64,000 bases of DNA from Firmicutes bacterium UBA3553. GTDB lineage: Bacteria; Bacillota; Clostridia; Tissierellales; Sedimentibacteraceae. The position numbers and the translations under genes were made by a program. Below, in pieces: positions 32,539 through 42,310 of the stretch (the stretch's first letter is position 1; each line of letters starts with the position of its first letter). Below the pieces are notes generated by a model. That model was not told the origin of the DNA and did not search any database. It was given only the letters and a program-made list of their open reading frames with translations. The stretch covers positions 11,462 through 75,461 of the forward strand of contig DFOA01000064.1 of assembly GCA_002381185.1 (NCBI GenBank). The letters run 5' to 3'.

Positions 32539-33972
32539 CTATTGGAACTTTGATTCCTCCCACAACTCATCCATTTCTTCCAGATTCATTTGTTTTAAAT
32601 CCTTCTTTGAGTTTGTTTCAATATATTCAAATCTGTTAATAAACTTGTTGATAGTCTTATTGAGTGCAATGTCCGGATTTATTTTCACAAATCTTGCTAA
32701 ATTAACAAGAGCAAATAACAAGTCTCCAAACTCTTCTTCCATCTTTTCAGAATCACTATTTTTGTATTCTTCAAGAAATTCAAAGAGTTCTTCTTTAATT
32801 TTCAATACTGCGCCTTCTGCATCAGGCCAGTCAAAGCCCACCTCAGCCGCTCTTTTTTGAATTTTATAGCTTCTGCTTAACGGTGACAATGCTTTAGGAA
32901 CATTCTTCAAATTATCTGTATACGAGCTTAGGTTTTTCTCTTTTTGTTTTGATGCTTCCCAGCTTTCCAGTGCTTCATCTGCGTTGACGGCCTTTATATC
33001 ACCAAATACGTGAGGATGTCTTGAATACATTTTTTTGCACAGATTTGTTACAACATCACTGAAATTAAAGTATCCGTCCTCACTGCCAAGCTCTGCATGA
33101 AACACAACCTGGAAAAGCAAATCTCCAAGCTCTTCAACCAAATTATCTACATCATCATTGTCAATTGCATCCACAACCTCATATGCCTCTTCAATTACAT
33201 GCTGCCTTATGGATTCATGTGTCTGTTTCATATCCCACGGACATCCGTCAGGACTTCTCAATATTTTCACAATTCTGCATAGATTAGTAACATTATACAC
33301 TGTATTTTTTGAAATTTCAATAGGCAGAATACAAAAATATGTTGAAAATCCGTAATTTTTTTCTTGATCGAGCATAAATAGAGGTATTTTTTTGACATTA
33401 TCTTCCAAAACATCTATTTTTAAAATAGATGTATCATCAGGATATGTTTCCATAAGTTTCAATTTAAGCTGAGATGCCATTTCAGAATCATACACCTGTG
33501 AGACAATGCAAAATGAATTTATATCAAATGAAAATTCATCTGCTTCAAGACAATCCAAAACCTTAATAGCTTTATAGTCTGAAAATCCGGAAAGCTTGAT
33601 GCATTTATCAAGAAAACTCATTCCATCAATTATTATTATATTTATTTGGTCTTTATATTCATTGATGAGCTTTTTTGTTACGATATCACCGTAATATGGA
33701 CTTCCTGCTGTACAATAATTAATTTTTCCATGCTTTTTTACAAGCTCTAAAATATTATCGGTCATTTTTTCATAAACTTCATCAAAAGTTTCATATTTTT
33801 CGAAAAAATCATCAAAACACTTAATTTCAACTTCTTCCTGAAGCTTTTTTATTATAGGATGTCTTTCTGTTCTTGCAAATGTAGGTATGTTTCCATTTAA
33901 GGCCTTATGAGCTCTGATGGTAAGCTCATCGATACTTCCTGCACCTAAGCCTATTATCTGAATAGTGTTCAT
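32539..33972 (-). CDS. mazG: Fused tetrapyrrole methylase/MazG nucleotide pyrophosphohydrolase (YabN)
   Basis: The 477-residue protein has two domains. The N-terminal SAM-dependent methylase-like fold (about 1-215) starts IQIIGLGAGSIDELT and includes YCTAGSPYYGD. The C-terminal MazG part has two repeats; the first reads CPWDMKQTHESIRQHVIEEA with VEELGDLLFQVVFHAEL, giving the EExxE...ExxD metal site. MazG hydrolyses (d)NTPs to monophosphates and PPi, for housecleaning or stress. The role of the methylase half is unknown. It starts 2 bases after the flippase stop. Confidence 0.95.
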   Translation of the reverse strand: MNTIQIIGLGAGSIDELTIRAHKALNGNIPTFARTERHPIIKKLQEEVEIKCFDDFFEKYETFDEVYEKMTDNILELVKKHGKINYCTAGSPYYGDIVTKKLINEYKDQINIIIIDGMSFLDKCIKLSGFSDYKAIKVLDCLEADEFSFDINSFCIVSQVYDSEMASQLKLKLMETYPDDTSILKIDVLEDNVKKIPLFMLDQEKNYGFSTYFCILPIEISKNTVYNVTNLCRIVKILRSPDGCPWDMKQTHESIRQHVIEEAYEVVDAIDNDDVDNLVEELGDLLFQVVFHAELGSEDGYFNFSDVVTNLCKKMYSRHPHVFGDIKAVNADEALESWEASKQKEKNLSSYTDNLKNVPKALSPLSRSYKIQKRAAEVGFDWPDAEGAVLKIKEELFEFLEEYKNSDSEKMEEEFGDLLFALVNLARFVKINPDIALNKTINKFINRFEYIETNSKKDLKQMNLEEMDELWEESKFQ

Positions 33973-33973
33973 T

Positions 33974-35566
33974 TTATTTCCTCACAAATCTTGATAATTT
34001 TTCCCCTTTTGGTATCAACTCCAAATCTTCCTTCGTAATTGCTCCTGTTAAGAACAAGCATATGACATAAACAACTGCTGCTATTGATATTGCGCCTAAT
34101 GTGGCTAAATTCTGGCTGCCAAGAGCTGACTTCAGCACTCTGAATGAAACTCCGGTTGCCAGTGCCATTACCGCAGAAGACAAAAGCGGTCTCGCAGTTA
34201 CATTAATCAGATTTATCTTAATTTTTGTCTTGTTAATATCGCGCCAGTTCAAGAGGGCAACAGCCAGGTAAGCTATTGTTGTACTTATTGCGGCACCTTT
34301 TATATTAATTGACGGCATACCAATCAAGATATATGACAATATAACTTTTACCACCAAACCCACCGCAAGGTTTTTCACAGGATGAAACTGTTTGTTAATA
34401 GATTGCAATATTGCAGTAAATGATTGAACCAGTGTAAGAAAAATTACTCCTATTGCAAGGATTTCCAAGAGTGCCCCTGAGCTTGCATGTTTTTCAGGTC
34501 CCAAAGATGCATACAAAAGTGCAATAACAGGCTCTGCAAGCATAAATAAACCTATACCGCAGGGAAGACCTATTATCATAGACATTTTAACCCCTGCGTT
34601 GGCAGTAACGTTAAGTCTTTGATTTTGTTTTTTTGTAAAAGCATCTGTTATGGCAGGGACAAGGCTCATTGCCACCGCAGTGGAAAATACCTGCGGAAAG
34701 TTTATTAGTGTCTGCGCTGTTCCGCTTAACTCACCAAACATGTCTGTATATTGCAATTCAGTATAGCCTATGGCAGAAAGCCTGCTGGAAACAATGTATG
34801 AATCCATTATTCCCATGAGAGGAGCTATTGATGCACCAATTGTTATTGGTATGGCTATGTACAAAAGATTCTTAACTATATCCCACACTGGCTCTGTATT
34901 ATTGTGAGAAGATAATCTGATTTCTTCTTTAATTGATTTTTTACTTAGGAAAAACATCAGATATATTAATATTAATGCTGCAACTCCACCAACCGACGCA
35001 CCAAATGTTGCTCCTGCGGCAGCTTCTTCGAGTCCTTTGCCAACCAATGCATATGCTAAATAAAGACCAACCGCAACCCTGAACACCTGTTCAATAAGCT
35101 GAGACAATGCAATTGGTGCCATGTTCTGAGTTCCCTGGAAGAATCCTCTGTACGCTGATAAAAGAGGAACCGCAAACAGGGCGGGAACAAGTGCAAGCAT
35201 TGAATAATAAGCACCCGGAAATCCTATAAATGAAACAAGACTTCTTGCAAAGACCAACACACCTAAAGAAGACACAATTCCGATAATAAACAAGCCCCAG
35301 CGTGATACCTTGTATACCTGATATGCTCCTTCGTAATTTTGCAATGCTCTTTTTTCCGAAACCAATTTTGCGATTGCTGTAGGGAATCCTGACAACGACA
35401 CCACCAGCAGTAAATTATATATATTATAGGCAGGCTGATAATAACCTATTCCTTCTGTTCCAATGAGATTCGTCAGCGGTATACGATAAATTGCTCCCAA
35501 TACTTTTACAATCAATCCTGCAATGCCTAAAATTGCAGCGCCTTTAATAAAATTTTCCTTAGACAT
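33974..35566 (-). CDS. SpoVB/YabM-type polysaccharide flippase
   Basis: The 530-residue MOP-superfamily membrane protein has about 14 spans. It begins IKGAAILGIAGLIVKVLGAIYRIPLTNLIG, with the diagnostic GAIYRIPL. Basic loop residues (KSIKEEIR) lie between spans 6 and 7. This group moves lipid-linked sugars across the membrane for spore cortex or cell-wall polymer synthesis. Its place before yabN/mazG and hup matches yabM of Bacillus. Which polymer it serves cannot be read from the sequence. Confidence 0.92.
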   Translation of the reverse strand: MSKENFIKGAAILGIAGLIVKVLGAIYRIPLTNLIGTEGIGYYQPAYNIYNLLLVVSLSGFPTAIAKLVSEKRALQNYEGAYQVYKVSRWGLFIIGIVSSLGVLVFARSLVSFIGFPGAYYSMLALVPALFAVPLLSAYRGFFQGTQNMAPIALSQLIEQVFRVAVGLYLAYALVGKGLEEAAAGATFGASVGGVAALILIYLMFFLSKKSIKEEIRLSSHNNTEPVWDIVKNLLYIAIPITIGASIAPLMGIMDSYIVSSRLSAIGYTELQYTDMFGELSGTAQTLINFPQVFSTAVAMSLVPAITDAFTKKQNQRLNVTANAGVKMSMIIGLPCGIGLFMLAEPVIALLYASLGPEKHASSGALLEILAIGVIFLTLVQSFTAILQSINKQFHPVKNLAVGLVVKVILSYILIGMPSINIKGAAISTTIAYLAVALLNWRDINKTKIKINLINVTARPLLSSAVMALATGVSFRVLKSALGSQNLATLGAISIAAVVYVICLFLTGAITKEDLELIPKGEKLSRFVRK

Positions 35567-35779
35567 AATAATTCCTTCCTTGGCAAAAATATTTTAATCT
35601 AAATATAGTATGACTCTTTTATGTTTATTTTTCCTTAATTTTAAACAATAATGCTGAAATAAAGTTTATCACAGTTTCTATATCTTTAAAAGAAAAATTT
35701 GTAGTTCTTTTTAATTTTATTATTGGATTATGTGAAATTGTGGTATAATTTTTAAGAGGTTAAACGCAAGGAGCATTTA

Positions 35780-38026
35780 ATGGAAACACTTAAAGGTACA
35801 GTTATAGAAACAATCTTTCGCAATGATGAAAACGGATATACGGTCGCTTTAATGGAAGCTGACAACGACATAGTGACAATTACCGGTGTTTTTGGAACTG
35901 ATGTCACAAGCGAAACATTGGAAGTCTACGGCAAAAAAGTAAAGCATCCCAAGTATGGAGAGCAGTTTCAGGTTGAAATATACAACACGGTCCTTCCTTC
36001 AAGCTTGGACCAAATAGAAGGTTATCTGGGCTCAGGAATGATTAAGGGCATTGGTAAGTACACCGCAAAGAAAATTGTGGAGCTGTTTAAGGAAGATACT
36101 TTTGACATTATACAAAAACATCCTGAAAGACTTACCGAAATTGAAGGCATTGGCGAAAAAAAGGCCGAAATGATTGCAAAAAGTTTTTCAGAACAGGCAG
36201 ACATCAAGGAAATTATGATGTTTTTGCAAAGCCATGAAATAAGCCCCGGCTACAGTGTCAAAATATTTAAACAATACGGAAAAAACACTATTAAAACAAT
36301 TGCCGAAAACCCTTACCGGCTCTCTGAAGACATATACGGCATAGGTTTTAGGCTGGCTGATAAAATCGCTGAATCTCTAGGCGTAGAGAAGGTTTCTCCT
36401 TACAGAATATCATCAGGAGTCAAATACGTACTTGCCGAATATGCCACAAGAGGCCATGCATATGTGCCTTATAATATGCTTTTAGACAGCACGGTAAGCC
36501 TTCTGGAAATAAATGATGATTCTGTTGAGGATGAAATTAGCAACATGGCATTTACCGACAAAATACATATAGAAACTATAAACAATGAAAGAGTTGTTTA
36601 CTACCTACCATACTACATGGCAGAGGTCAATGTATGCAAGGAACTTATCAACCTTGCGGGAGTTGATTTTAATATGGATGAAGTAAGCGCAGCTCCTTTT
36701 CTGAAAAGCATTGAAGAGGAATCATCCATAACTCTTTCACTCAGGCAAAGAGAAGCTGTAATTCAGTCAATAATAAATGGAGTAACTGTAATTACAGGCG
36801 GCCCCGGAACCGGAAAAACAACAATTATACTTTCTATAATTAAAATATTTGAAAACATGTACAAAAAGGTTCTGTTGTGCGCTCCCACGGGCAGAGCCGC
36901 AAAACGCATTACCGAATCAACAGACAGAGAAGCAAAGACGATTCACCGAATGTTGGAATATGCATTTGGTGAAGATGAAAGCGACTTAGCATTTAACAAA
37001 AATGAAAATTCTCCCCTGGACTGCGATGTTGTAATTGTCGATGAAATGTCTATGGTCGATATTCTTCTCATGAACAACTTATTAAAGGCAATAAAAAGAG
37101 GAACAAGATTAATACTTGTGGGGGATGTCGATCAGCTTCCATCGGTTGGAGCCGGCAATGTTCTGTCTGATATTATTAACTCAAATACTATTAAAACCAT
37201 CCGGCTTGATACCATATTCAGACAATCTGCAGGAAGCATGATTGTTCAGAATGCCCATTTGATAAACAAAGGCTCCATGCCCGTTTACAACAAAAAAGAT
37301 ACTGATTTCTTCTTTATGAGAGAAAACAGCAGCAGAGATATAGTTAACTTAATAGTTGATTTGTACAACTCACGCCTTCCGTTAAAGTATAACTTGAATC
37401 CCATAAAGGACATCCAAGTTCTTTCACCCATGAAAAAAGGAGATGCAGGTGTAATAGAACTGAACAAAAAACTGCAGGCAGCCATAAACCCTCCTTCTAA
37501 ATTAAAAAAAGAAAAAAGCTTTGGAAAGTATGTTTTCCGTGTTGGCGACAAGGTTATGCAGGTCAAAAACAATTACCAGACCGAGTGGAAAATTATCAGG
37601 GATGGAAATACAGTTACAGGAGAAGGCATTTACAATGGAGATATGGGGTACATTATTTTCATTGACGAAACGGAACAGGAATTAATAGTTCAGTTTGATG
37701 AAGAAAGGGAAGTTGCATACCCCTTCAGCCAAATGGATGAATTGATACTTGCATATGCCACCACGGTGCACAAAAGCCAGGGAAGTGAATTTCCCGTTGT
37801 CATAATGCCTATTGTTTGGGGCCCTCCCATGCTTTTGACAAGAAATTTGTTTTATACTGCCATAACAAGAGCCAGACAGCTTGTAGTGCTTGTTGGAATC
37901 GAAAAATACATGCAGGACATGATTCTCAACAATAAAATTGACAGGCGGTATTCAGCACTTGATTACAGACTAAGCTCCGCTTTTTCAACATACAGATTAT
38001 TGTCGGAGGGAATAATTGAAATATGA
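35780..38026 (+). CDS. recD2: ATP-dependent RecD2-like DNA helicase
   Basis: The 748-residue protein is of normal RecD2 length. The N-terminal OB-like region is followed by helix-hairpin-helix motifs (IEGYLGSGMIKGIGKYTAKKI and LTEIEGIGEKKAEMIAKSF). The superfamily 1B helicase core has Walker A GGPGTGKTT (about 343), Walker B VIVDEMSMVD, GDVDQLPSVG and the C-terminal ATTVHKSQGSEF. It unwinds DNA 5'-3' in repair and replication-fork maintenance, without RecBC. A TATAAT with an extended TG lies about 35 bases upstream. It overlaps comF by four bases. Confidence 0.95.
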   Translation: METLKGTVIETIFRNDENGYTVALMEADNDIVTITGVFGTDVTSETLEVYGKKVKHPKYGEQFQVEIYNTVLPSSLDQIEGYLGSGMIKGIGKYTAKKIVELFKEDTFDIIQKHPERLTEIEGIGEKKAEMIAKSFSEQADIKEIMMFLQSHEISPGYSVKIFKQYGKNTIKTIAENPYRLSEDIYGIGFRLADKIAESLGVEKVSPYRISSGVKYVLAEYATRGHAYVPYNMLLDSTVSLLEINDDSVEDEISNMAFTDKIHIETINNERVVYYLPYYMAEVNVCKELINLAGVDFNMDEVSAAPFLKSIEEESSITLSLRQREAVIQSIINGVTVITGGPGTGKTTIILSIIKIFENMYKKVLLCAPTGRAAKRITESTDREAKTIHRMLEYAFGEDESDLAFNKNENSPLDCDVVIVDEMSMVDILLMNNLLKAIKRGTRLILVGDVDQLPSVGAGNVLSDIINSNTIKTIRLDTIFRQSAGSMIVQNAHLINKGSMPVYNKKDTDFFFMRENSSRDIVNLIVDLYNSRLPLKYNLNPIKDIQVLSPMKKGDAGVIELNKKLQAAINPPSKLKKEKSFGKYVFRVGDKVMQVKNNYQTEWKIIRDGNTVTGEGIYNGDMGYIIFIDETEQELIVQFDEEREVAYPFSQMDELILAYATTVHKSQGSEFPVVIMPIVWGPPMLLTRNLFYTAITRARQLVVLVGIEKYMQDMILNNKIDRRYSALDYRLSSAFSTYRLLSEGIIEI

Positions 38027-38739
38027 AATCCTATGCAGATTCTTTTTTAGAGCTTATTTATCCTGAAAAAAATACCTGCTTTATATGCGAAACATATGAT
38101 GAAACAATTGGTGACAAATATATTTGCTCAGACTGTGAAAAGCACATTAAAAAAATTGAGCCTCCGGTCTGCAGCAAGTGCTCAAAGCCTATTTTCCACA
38201 ATTCTTCGATAGACCTGTGCCAGGAATGCTGCGATGTTACAAGGCATTTTGAAATGTCCAAATCCCCCTATGCCTATGAAGGATTGATTAAAAAAGCTAT
38301 TTACAGCTACAAATATTACAACAAGACATATTTTTATAAATTTTTTGGAAACTGTCTGGTTAGTTTTATGAAAAATATAAACTACACTGATTTTGATTTC
38401 ATAGTGCCAGTCCCGCTTCATTCCTCTAAAATGCGAAAAAGAGGGTACAATCAATCAGAGCTTCTTGCAAGACATATATCGGCAAGTCTTTCTATTCCAT
38501 ATGTGGATGCGTTAAAAAGAACAAAGAAAACTTTAAAGCAAAGTGAACAGAGCAAAGAAGAACGAAGAAAAAACTTAAAGGATGCCTTTGGGGTAAACTC
38601 TTCCGCAGAGAAAATTATCAACAGCTCAGTGCTTTTGGTAGATGACATATACACAACCGGCTCCACCGTTGATGAATGCTCAAAGGCACTTGTCAATTAC
38701 GGTGCTGCAAAGGTATATGTTATTACTATAGCGAGGTAA
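38023..38739 (+). CDS. comF: ComF family protein
   Basis: The 238-residue protein has an N-terminal zinc-finger-like region with four CxxC-type pairs (TCFICE, YICSDC, PVCSKC, LCQECC). A phosphoribosyltransferase domain follows, whose PRPP loop is SVLLVDDIYTTGST (about 201). RKRGYNQSELLAR is the ComF family signature. In naturally competent species it supports uptake of single-stranded DNA; its enzymatic role is unproven. The ATGA overlap with recD2 implies coupling. Confidence 0.93.
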   Translation: MKSYADSFLELIYPEKNTCFICETYDETIGDKYICSDCEKHIKKIEPPVCSKCSKPIFHNSSIDLCQECCDVTRHFEMSKSPYAYEGLIKKAIYSYKYYNKTYFYKFFGNCLVSFMKNINYTDFDFIVPVPLHSSKMRKRGYNQSELLARHISASLSIPYVDALKRTKKTLKQSEQSKEERRKNLKDAFGVNSSAEKIINSSVLLVDDIYTTGSTVDECSKALVNYGAAKVYVITIAR

Positions 38740-38782
38740 GAACAATGGATTGGAAATGGACGAGCCATGTACGAACGATTGA

Positions 38783-38813
38783 AAAAAGCTTGGTTGCCCA
38801 AGCTTTTTAATTT
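38783..38813 (+). terminator. Terminator after comF
   Basis: AAAAAGCTTGG/CCAAGCTTTTT (38783-38793, 38798-38808) has a TTGC loop, then AATTTTTT. It works in both directions between convergent genes. Confidence 0.9.
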
Positions 38814-38814
38814 T

Positions 38815-38869
38815 TTATCCATTGCTAATCAATTGCAAATCCATAGCCAATCAATTGCTCATCCATTGT
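38815..38869. repeat. 11-bp tandem repeat, locus B
   Basis: Five units in register are TTATCCATTGC, TAATCAATTGC, AAATCCATAGC, CAATCAATTGC and TCATCCATTGT. They alternate between CCATTGC-like and CAATTGC-like ends. The array begins right after the comF terminator and runs into the last codons of the convergent folate gene, whose stop is in unit 4. Confidence 0.8.
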
Positions 38870-39429
38870 TCCGTTATTATCATATCCATTTTAATGTCAT
38901 GCTGTTCTGCAGGAATCTCTTCCAGAATCTGAAAATCGTAAGCCACTGCTACTGCTTTTGCATCTTTTCTTTTCCTGCATAATATTCTGTCGTAATAGCC
39001 CTTCCCAAATCCAATACGATTTAAACGCTTGTCAAAAACAACTCCCGGTGTAACAATCAAATCAAATTCTTCAGGTTCAACAGCCTTGATTTTTTCATAT
39101 ACAGGCTCATAATAGCCAAACGGACTTAAAACTAAATCATCCTTAATGCTTTTCAGCTCCGAAGGGATTAAAACCGTGTTTTTAGTGTCTGTATAAGGTA
39201 TGACAACCCTTTTGTTTTCAGAGAGCATCTTTTTGATCAAATCAGTTGTAACAACTTCATTTCCAAAGCTCATATAAACAAATACCGTTTTGCTGTTTTT
39301 GTATTCATTTGTATCTGTAAGCTTGTTCATAATCAAGCTGCTTTTATATATAACGTCTTCCTTGGACATACTGTTTCTGATATTTAAAATTTTCTTTCTT
39401 AACTCGCTTTTAGTTTCCATGTTATCCAC
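38851..39429 (-). CDS. 5-formyltetrahydrofolate cyclo-ligase
   Basis: The 192-residue protein begins with the basic KSELRKKILNIRNSMS typical of the family and contains the ATP/folate-site motif RIGFGKGYYDRIL near residue 145. It converts 5-formyl-THF to 5,10-methenyl-THF using ATP. Its last four codons (QWMSN) are made of the 11-bp tandem repeat, so the array has probably altered or extended the C-terminus. The next gene starts one base upstream on the same strand. Confidence 0.93.
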   Translation of the reverse strand: MDNMETKSELRKKILNIRNSMSKEDVIYKSSLIMNKLTDTNEYKNSKTVFVYMSFGNEVVTTDLIKKMLSENKRVVIPYTDTKNTVLIPSELKSIKDDLVLSPFGYYEPVYEKIKAVEPEEFDLIVTPGVVFDKRLNRIGFGKGYYDRILCRKRKDAKAVAVAYDFQILEEIPAEQHDIKMDMIITEQWMSN

Positions 39430-40044
39430 CTAGAAAAAAATTGATATTAAAAAGTTGAATAAATAATGGATTGCCGGTCCAATAATTTTACTTATGCCTC
39501 TGAATACTATAATCAGCAGCATTGCAAATCTCAGCTGGTCATAATATTTGTAATAGAAATTCCAGACACGTGCCCCTCCGATGCTGCCCAAAATGTGGTG
39601 GCCATCAAGAGGCGGTATGGGAATCAGGTTGAATATCATTAGCACGAGGTTTATCCAAACCGTACTTTGCAGAACTTCCCATAATATTTGAGTTGACAAT
39701 GAGTATGGCATAAACATTGTAAGCTTCATCAAACCTACAAACAAAAAAGCAGTCATGAAGTTCGCCAGCGGTCCGGCAATTGCTACTATAGCATCGTCTC
39801 TTCTGGGATTCTTAAAGTTTCTTCTGTTTATAATAACAGGTTTTGCCCAGCCAAATCCAAACAGCAGCAAACAAATAAACCCCATAGGGTCAATATGTTT
39901 TAAGGGATTCAGTGTCAGACGGTCCTGCATTAAAGGAGTGTCATCTCCCATTTTTACCGCCGCATAGCCGTGGGCAAATTCATGTATGGAGATACCTAAC
40001 AGAATACCGGGCAAAATTAATAATTTATCTAATATACTATTCAT
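39430..40044 (-). CDS. Site-2 protease family (M50) membrane protein
   Basis: The 204-residue protein has about five spans. Zinc ligands are in HEFAHGYAAVKMGDD (HExxH at about 21-25) and the third ligand in NLIPIPPLDGHHILG (D at about 149). This small type lacks PDZ and CBS domains. Such proteases cut substrates inside the membrane, and the target is unknown. It has a strong AAGGAGG site and touches the folate gene. Confidence 0.92.
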   Translation of the reverse strand: MNSILDKLLILPGILLGISIHEFAHGYAAVKMGDDTPLMQDRLTLNPLKHIDPMGFICLLLFGFGWAKPVIINRRNFKNPRRDDAIVAIAGPLANFMTAFLFVGLMKLTMFMPYSLSTQILWEVLQSTVWINLVLMIFNLIPIPPLDGHHILGSIGGARVWNFYYKYYDQLRFAMLLIIVFRGISKIIGPAIHYLFNFLISIFF

Positions 40045-40095
40045 ATGTCCTCCTTGTATTGATATAATACAGGATTTAGCTTAAGAATTTCTGAA

Positions 40096-41430
40096 TTAAT
40101 CATCATAATCCGAAGAATCCTGGGATTTATAAACAATTGCTGTTTCAAGCCTTCTTCCCTTTATTTCTGTTACCTTTATCTTAAGACCGTATTCGTCCAG
40201 CTCCATTGTGCTCCCGTCCTCAGGAATTATCCCCAAAACTCCGAACACAAGCCCTCCAAATGTATCAAAATCTTCATCCGGCAGGCTTATCCCAAGCTGC
40301 TTGGAGACATCCTCCAAATAAGCTGAGCCTTTTATCTTCCAGGTATCATCATCTATCTTTTCAATTGACGGAGGTTCCGGATTTAAATAATCATCATCAA
40401 AATTTCCAACTATTTGTTCAAGAAGGTCATTCATCGAAATTACACCGCTCATTCCCCCATATTCATCAAACACTACGGCAAAGTGATTTCTTGTTTTCTT
40501 CATATTTTGGAACAATACGTCTGTTCTTACTGTTTCAGGCACATAATAAGCTGACTTAACAGCCTTGTTCATAATGTTTTCTCTTGATTTGTCCTTTAGT
40601 CTGAAATAATCCTTGACATTTAATACACCAATAATATTATCGGCACTTCCGTCACATACAGGGTATCTCGAATGTCTGCTTTTTGTAATTTTTTGAGACC
40701 ATTCTTCATCTGTTTCATCAAGCCACAATATATCTACTTCTGTTCTGTGTGTCATTACTTCTTCAGCTGTTTTATTATCAAATTCAAAGACATTTTGAAT
40801 CATTTCTTTTTCGTTTGCATTGATTGAACCTTTTTCGCTTCCAACATCTACCATCATCCTGATGTCTTCTTCTGTTACTTCTGCATCCTCTGAATCAGGG
40901 TCAATTCCCAAAAGCCTTAAAATACCGTTAGTCGAAGCTGTCAGCAGCCATACCAGAGGTGCAAACACCTTTGATATAAAATATAAAAGGCCGGACATGA
41001 ATAAAGCCAGCTTCTCTGCATTTTTCATAGCAACTCTCTTAGGCACAAGCTCTCCGAAAACAAGTGTAAAGTATGATAAAATCAATGTTATTATGATTAC
41101 TGAAATCGTATTTAATGTTGAAACTGGAATGTTTATTCCCAACTTTAACAAACCGTTGGTTAATTTGCTTGCAAAGTTGTCAGCGGCGAAGGCACTGCCA
41201 AAGAAGCCTGCCAGGGTAATTCCGACCTGAATAACCGAAAGGAATTGTGATGGCTGATCAGTCAATCTGCTGAGCTTTATTGCACGCTTATCACCTTCCG
41301 CTGCCATTTTATCCATTCTGTTGTCATTCATAGATATAATTGCTATTTCAGCAGAAGCAAAGACCGCATTAATAAAAATCAAAATAATCTGTAAAACTAG
41401 TGGACCCCATATCGAGCCTTCTTCTAACAA
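40096..41430 (-). CDS. CNNM/CorC-HlyC family membrane protein
   Basis: The 444-residue protein starts with TTG, 8 bases after GGGAGG. The N-terminal CNNM (DUF21) domain has about four spans (1-190), followed by a CBS pair (about 205-330, THRTEVDILWLDETDEEW and FAVVFDEYGGMSGVI) and the C-terminal CorC_HlyC domain (DDTWKIKGSAYLEDV). Related proteins transport or regulate Mg2+/Co2+; the hemolysin name is historical. It is divergent from the DUF5317 gene. Confidence 0.94.
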   Translation of the reverse strand: MLEEGSIWGPLVLQIILIFINAVFASAEIAIISMNDNRMDKMAAEGDKRAIKLSRLTDQPSQFLSVIQVGITLAGFFGSAFAADNFASKLTNGLLKLGINIPVSTLNTISVIIITLILSYFTLVFGELVPKRVAMKNAEKLALFMSGLLYFISKVFAPLVWLLTASTNGILRLLGIDPDSEDAEVTEEDIRMMVDVGSEKGSINANEKEMIQNVFEFDNKTAEEVMTHRTEVDILWLDETDEEWSQKITKSRHSRYPVCDGSADNIIGVLNVKDYFRLKDKSRENIMNKAVKSAYYVPETVRTDVLFQNMKKTRNHFAVVFDEYGGMSGVISMNDLLEQIVGNFDDDYLNPEPPSIEKIDDDTWKIKGSAYLEDVSKQLGISLPDEDFDTFGGLVFGVLGIIPEDGSTMELDEYGLKIKVTEIKGRRLETAIVYKSQDSSDYDD

Positions 41431-41571
41431 AGTGAAAACCTCCCAAGTATGTATATGTTACAAAAATAATAACATACTTATTATAACCAGTCAATATTCA
41501 TTTATTATTGAACGTTTCATTGATATTTATTTTAAATTAATTAATTTTAACTAAACTTTTTTAATAAAAAG

Positions 41572-41600
41572 TTGATATATTTATATATATATTGTAGAAT
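41572..41600 (+). promoter_or_regulatory. Promoter of the DUF5317 gene
   Basis: TTGATA (41572-41577), a 17-base TA-repeat spacer and TAGAAT (41595-41600) lie about 70 bases before the start codon. The spacer is a run of (TA) repeats. Confidence 0.55.
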
Positions 41601-41671
41601 TATAACGAGACTTATAATCAACTCTGACTTTAATATACAGCAGATAAAAAGTTATATTCACGGAGGCAAAC

Positions 41672-42250
41672 ATGTTTCTTGAAGCATTGATTTTAGGAAT
41701 AGTTATCGGTTTTATCAGAAGGGGAAAAATATCAAGGCTTGCATATGTGCATTTTAGCGGAAAACCTTTAATTTACATATCTGCTTTGCTTTATCTTGCC
41801 ATAGTAATAATGAACTTAGGCCTTTTTAATTACAGTTCGTCTCTCTATTCAATTTTTCTTTTGATGACATACATATTTACCGGACTGTTCATAATTGCCA
41901 ACATAAGCATGAAATTCATGGCGGTTCCCTTAATTGGTTTAGGTTTAAATGTATTGGCGTTTTTGGCAAATGGTTTTAAATTCCCGCTTTCATCAGAAGC
42001 TGCGGCAAAATTATACGGAACAGAGATGCATGAGCTTTTAAACAGCGGTAAAATTTTGTTTTTTACTCCCGCAGAAAGTGCATCCTTAAGCTTTTTGGGA
42101 AATATTATAACCATAGGAAATTGGATAATAGTAAGTATCGGAGACATAATTGCAGCCATTGGCATTATATTGGTTGTTCAGGCTATAATTTCAGATAAAT
42201 TCATTCAAAACAGAAGCAAAATTACTTTTTCAAAGAATATTTTCAGATAA
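41672..42250 (+). CDS. DUF5317 family membrane protein
   Basis: The 192-residue protein has about five spans and starts MFLEALILGIVIGFIRRGKI after GGAGG. The RRGKI basic turn after the first helix and the central NGFKFPLSSEAAAKLYG, with a following GDIIAAIG span, match my memory of DUF5317. No function is known to me. It is monocistronic with a hairpin terminator. Confidence 0.78.
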   Translation: MFLEALILGIVIGFIRRGKISRLAYVHFSGKPLIYISALLYLAIVIMNLGLFNYSSSLYSIFLLMTYIFTGLFIIANISMKFMAVPLIGLGLNVLAFLANGFKFPLSSEAAAKLYGTEMHELLNSGKILFFTPAESASLSFLGNIITIGNWIIVSIGDIIAAIGIILVVQAIISDKFIQNRSKITFSKNIFR

Positions 42251-42276
42251 GAATTATCAGATTTTTAAACAAGTAT

Positions 42277-42310
42277 AAAGCGCTGTTCATTAAACAGCGC
42301 TTTATTATTT
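42277..42310. terminator. Bidirectional terminator
   Basis: AAAGCGCTGTT/AACAGCGCTTT (42277-42287, 42293-42303) has a 5-base loop, then a T-rich tail. It serves the convergent DUF5317 and SPFH genes. Confidence 0.85.
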
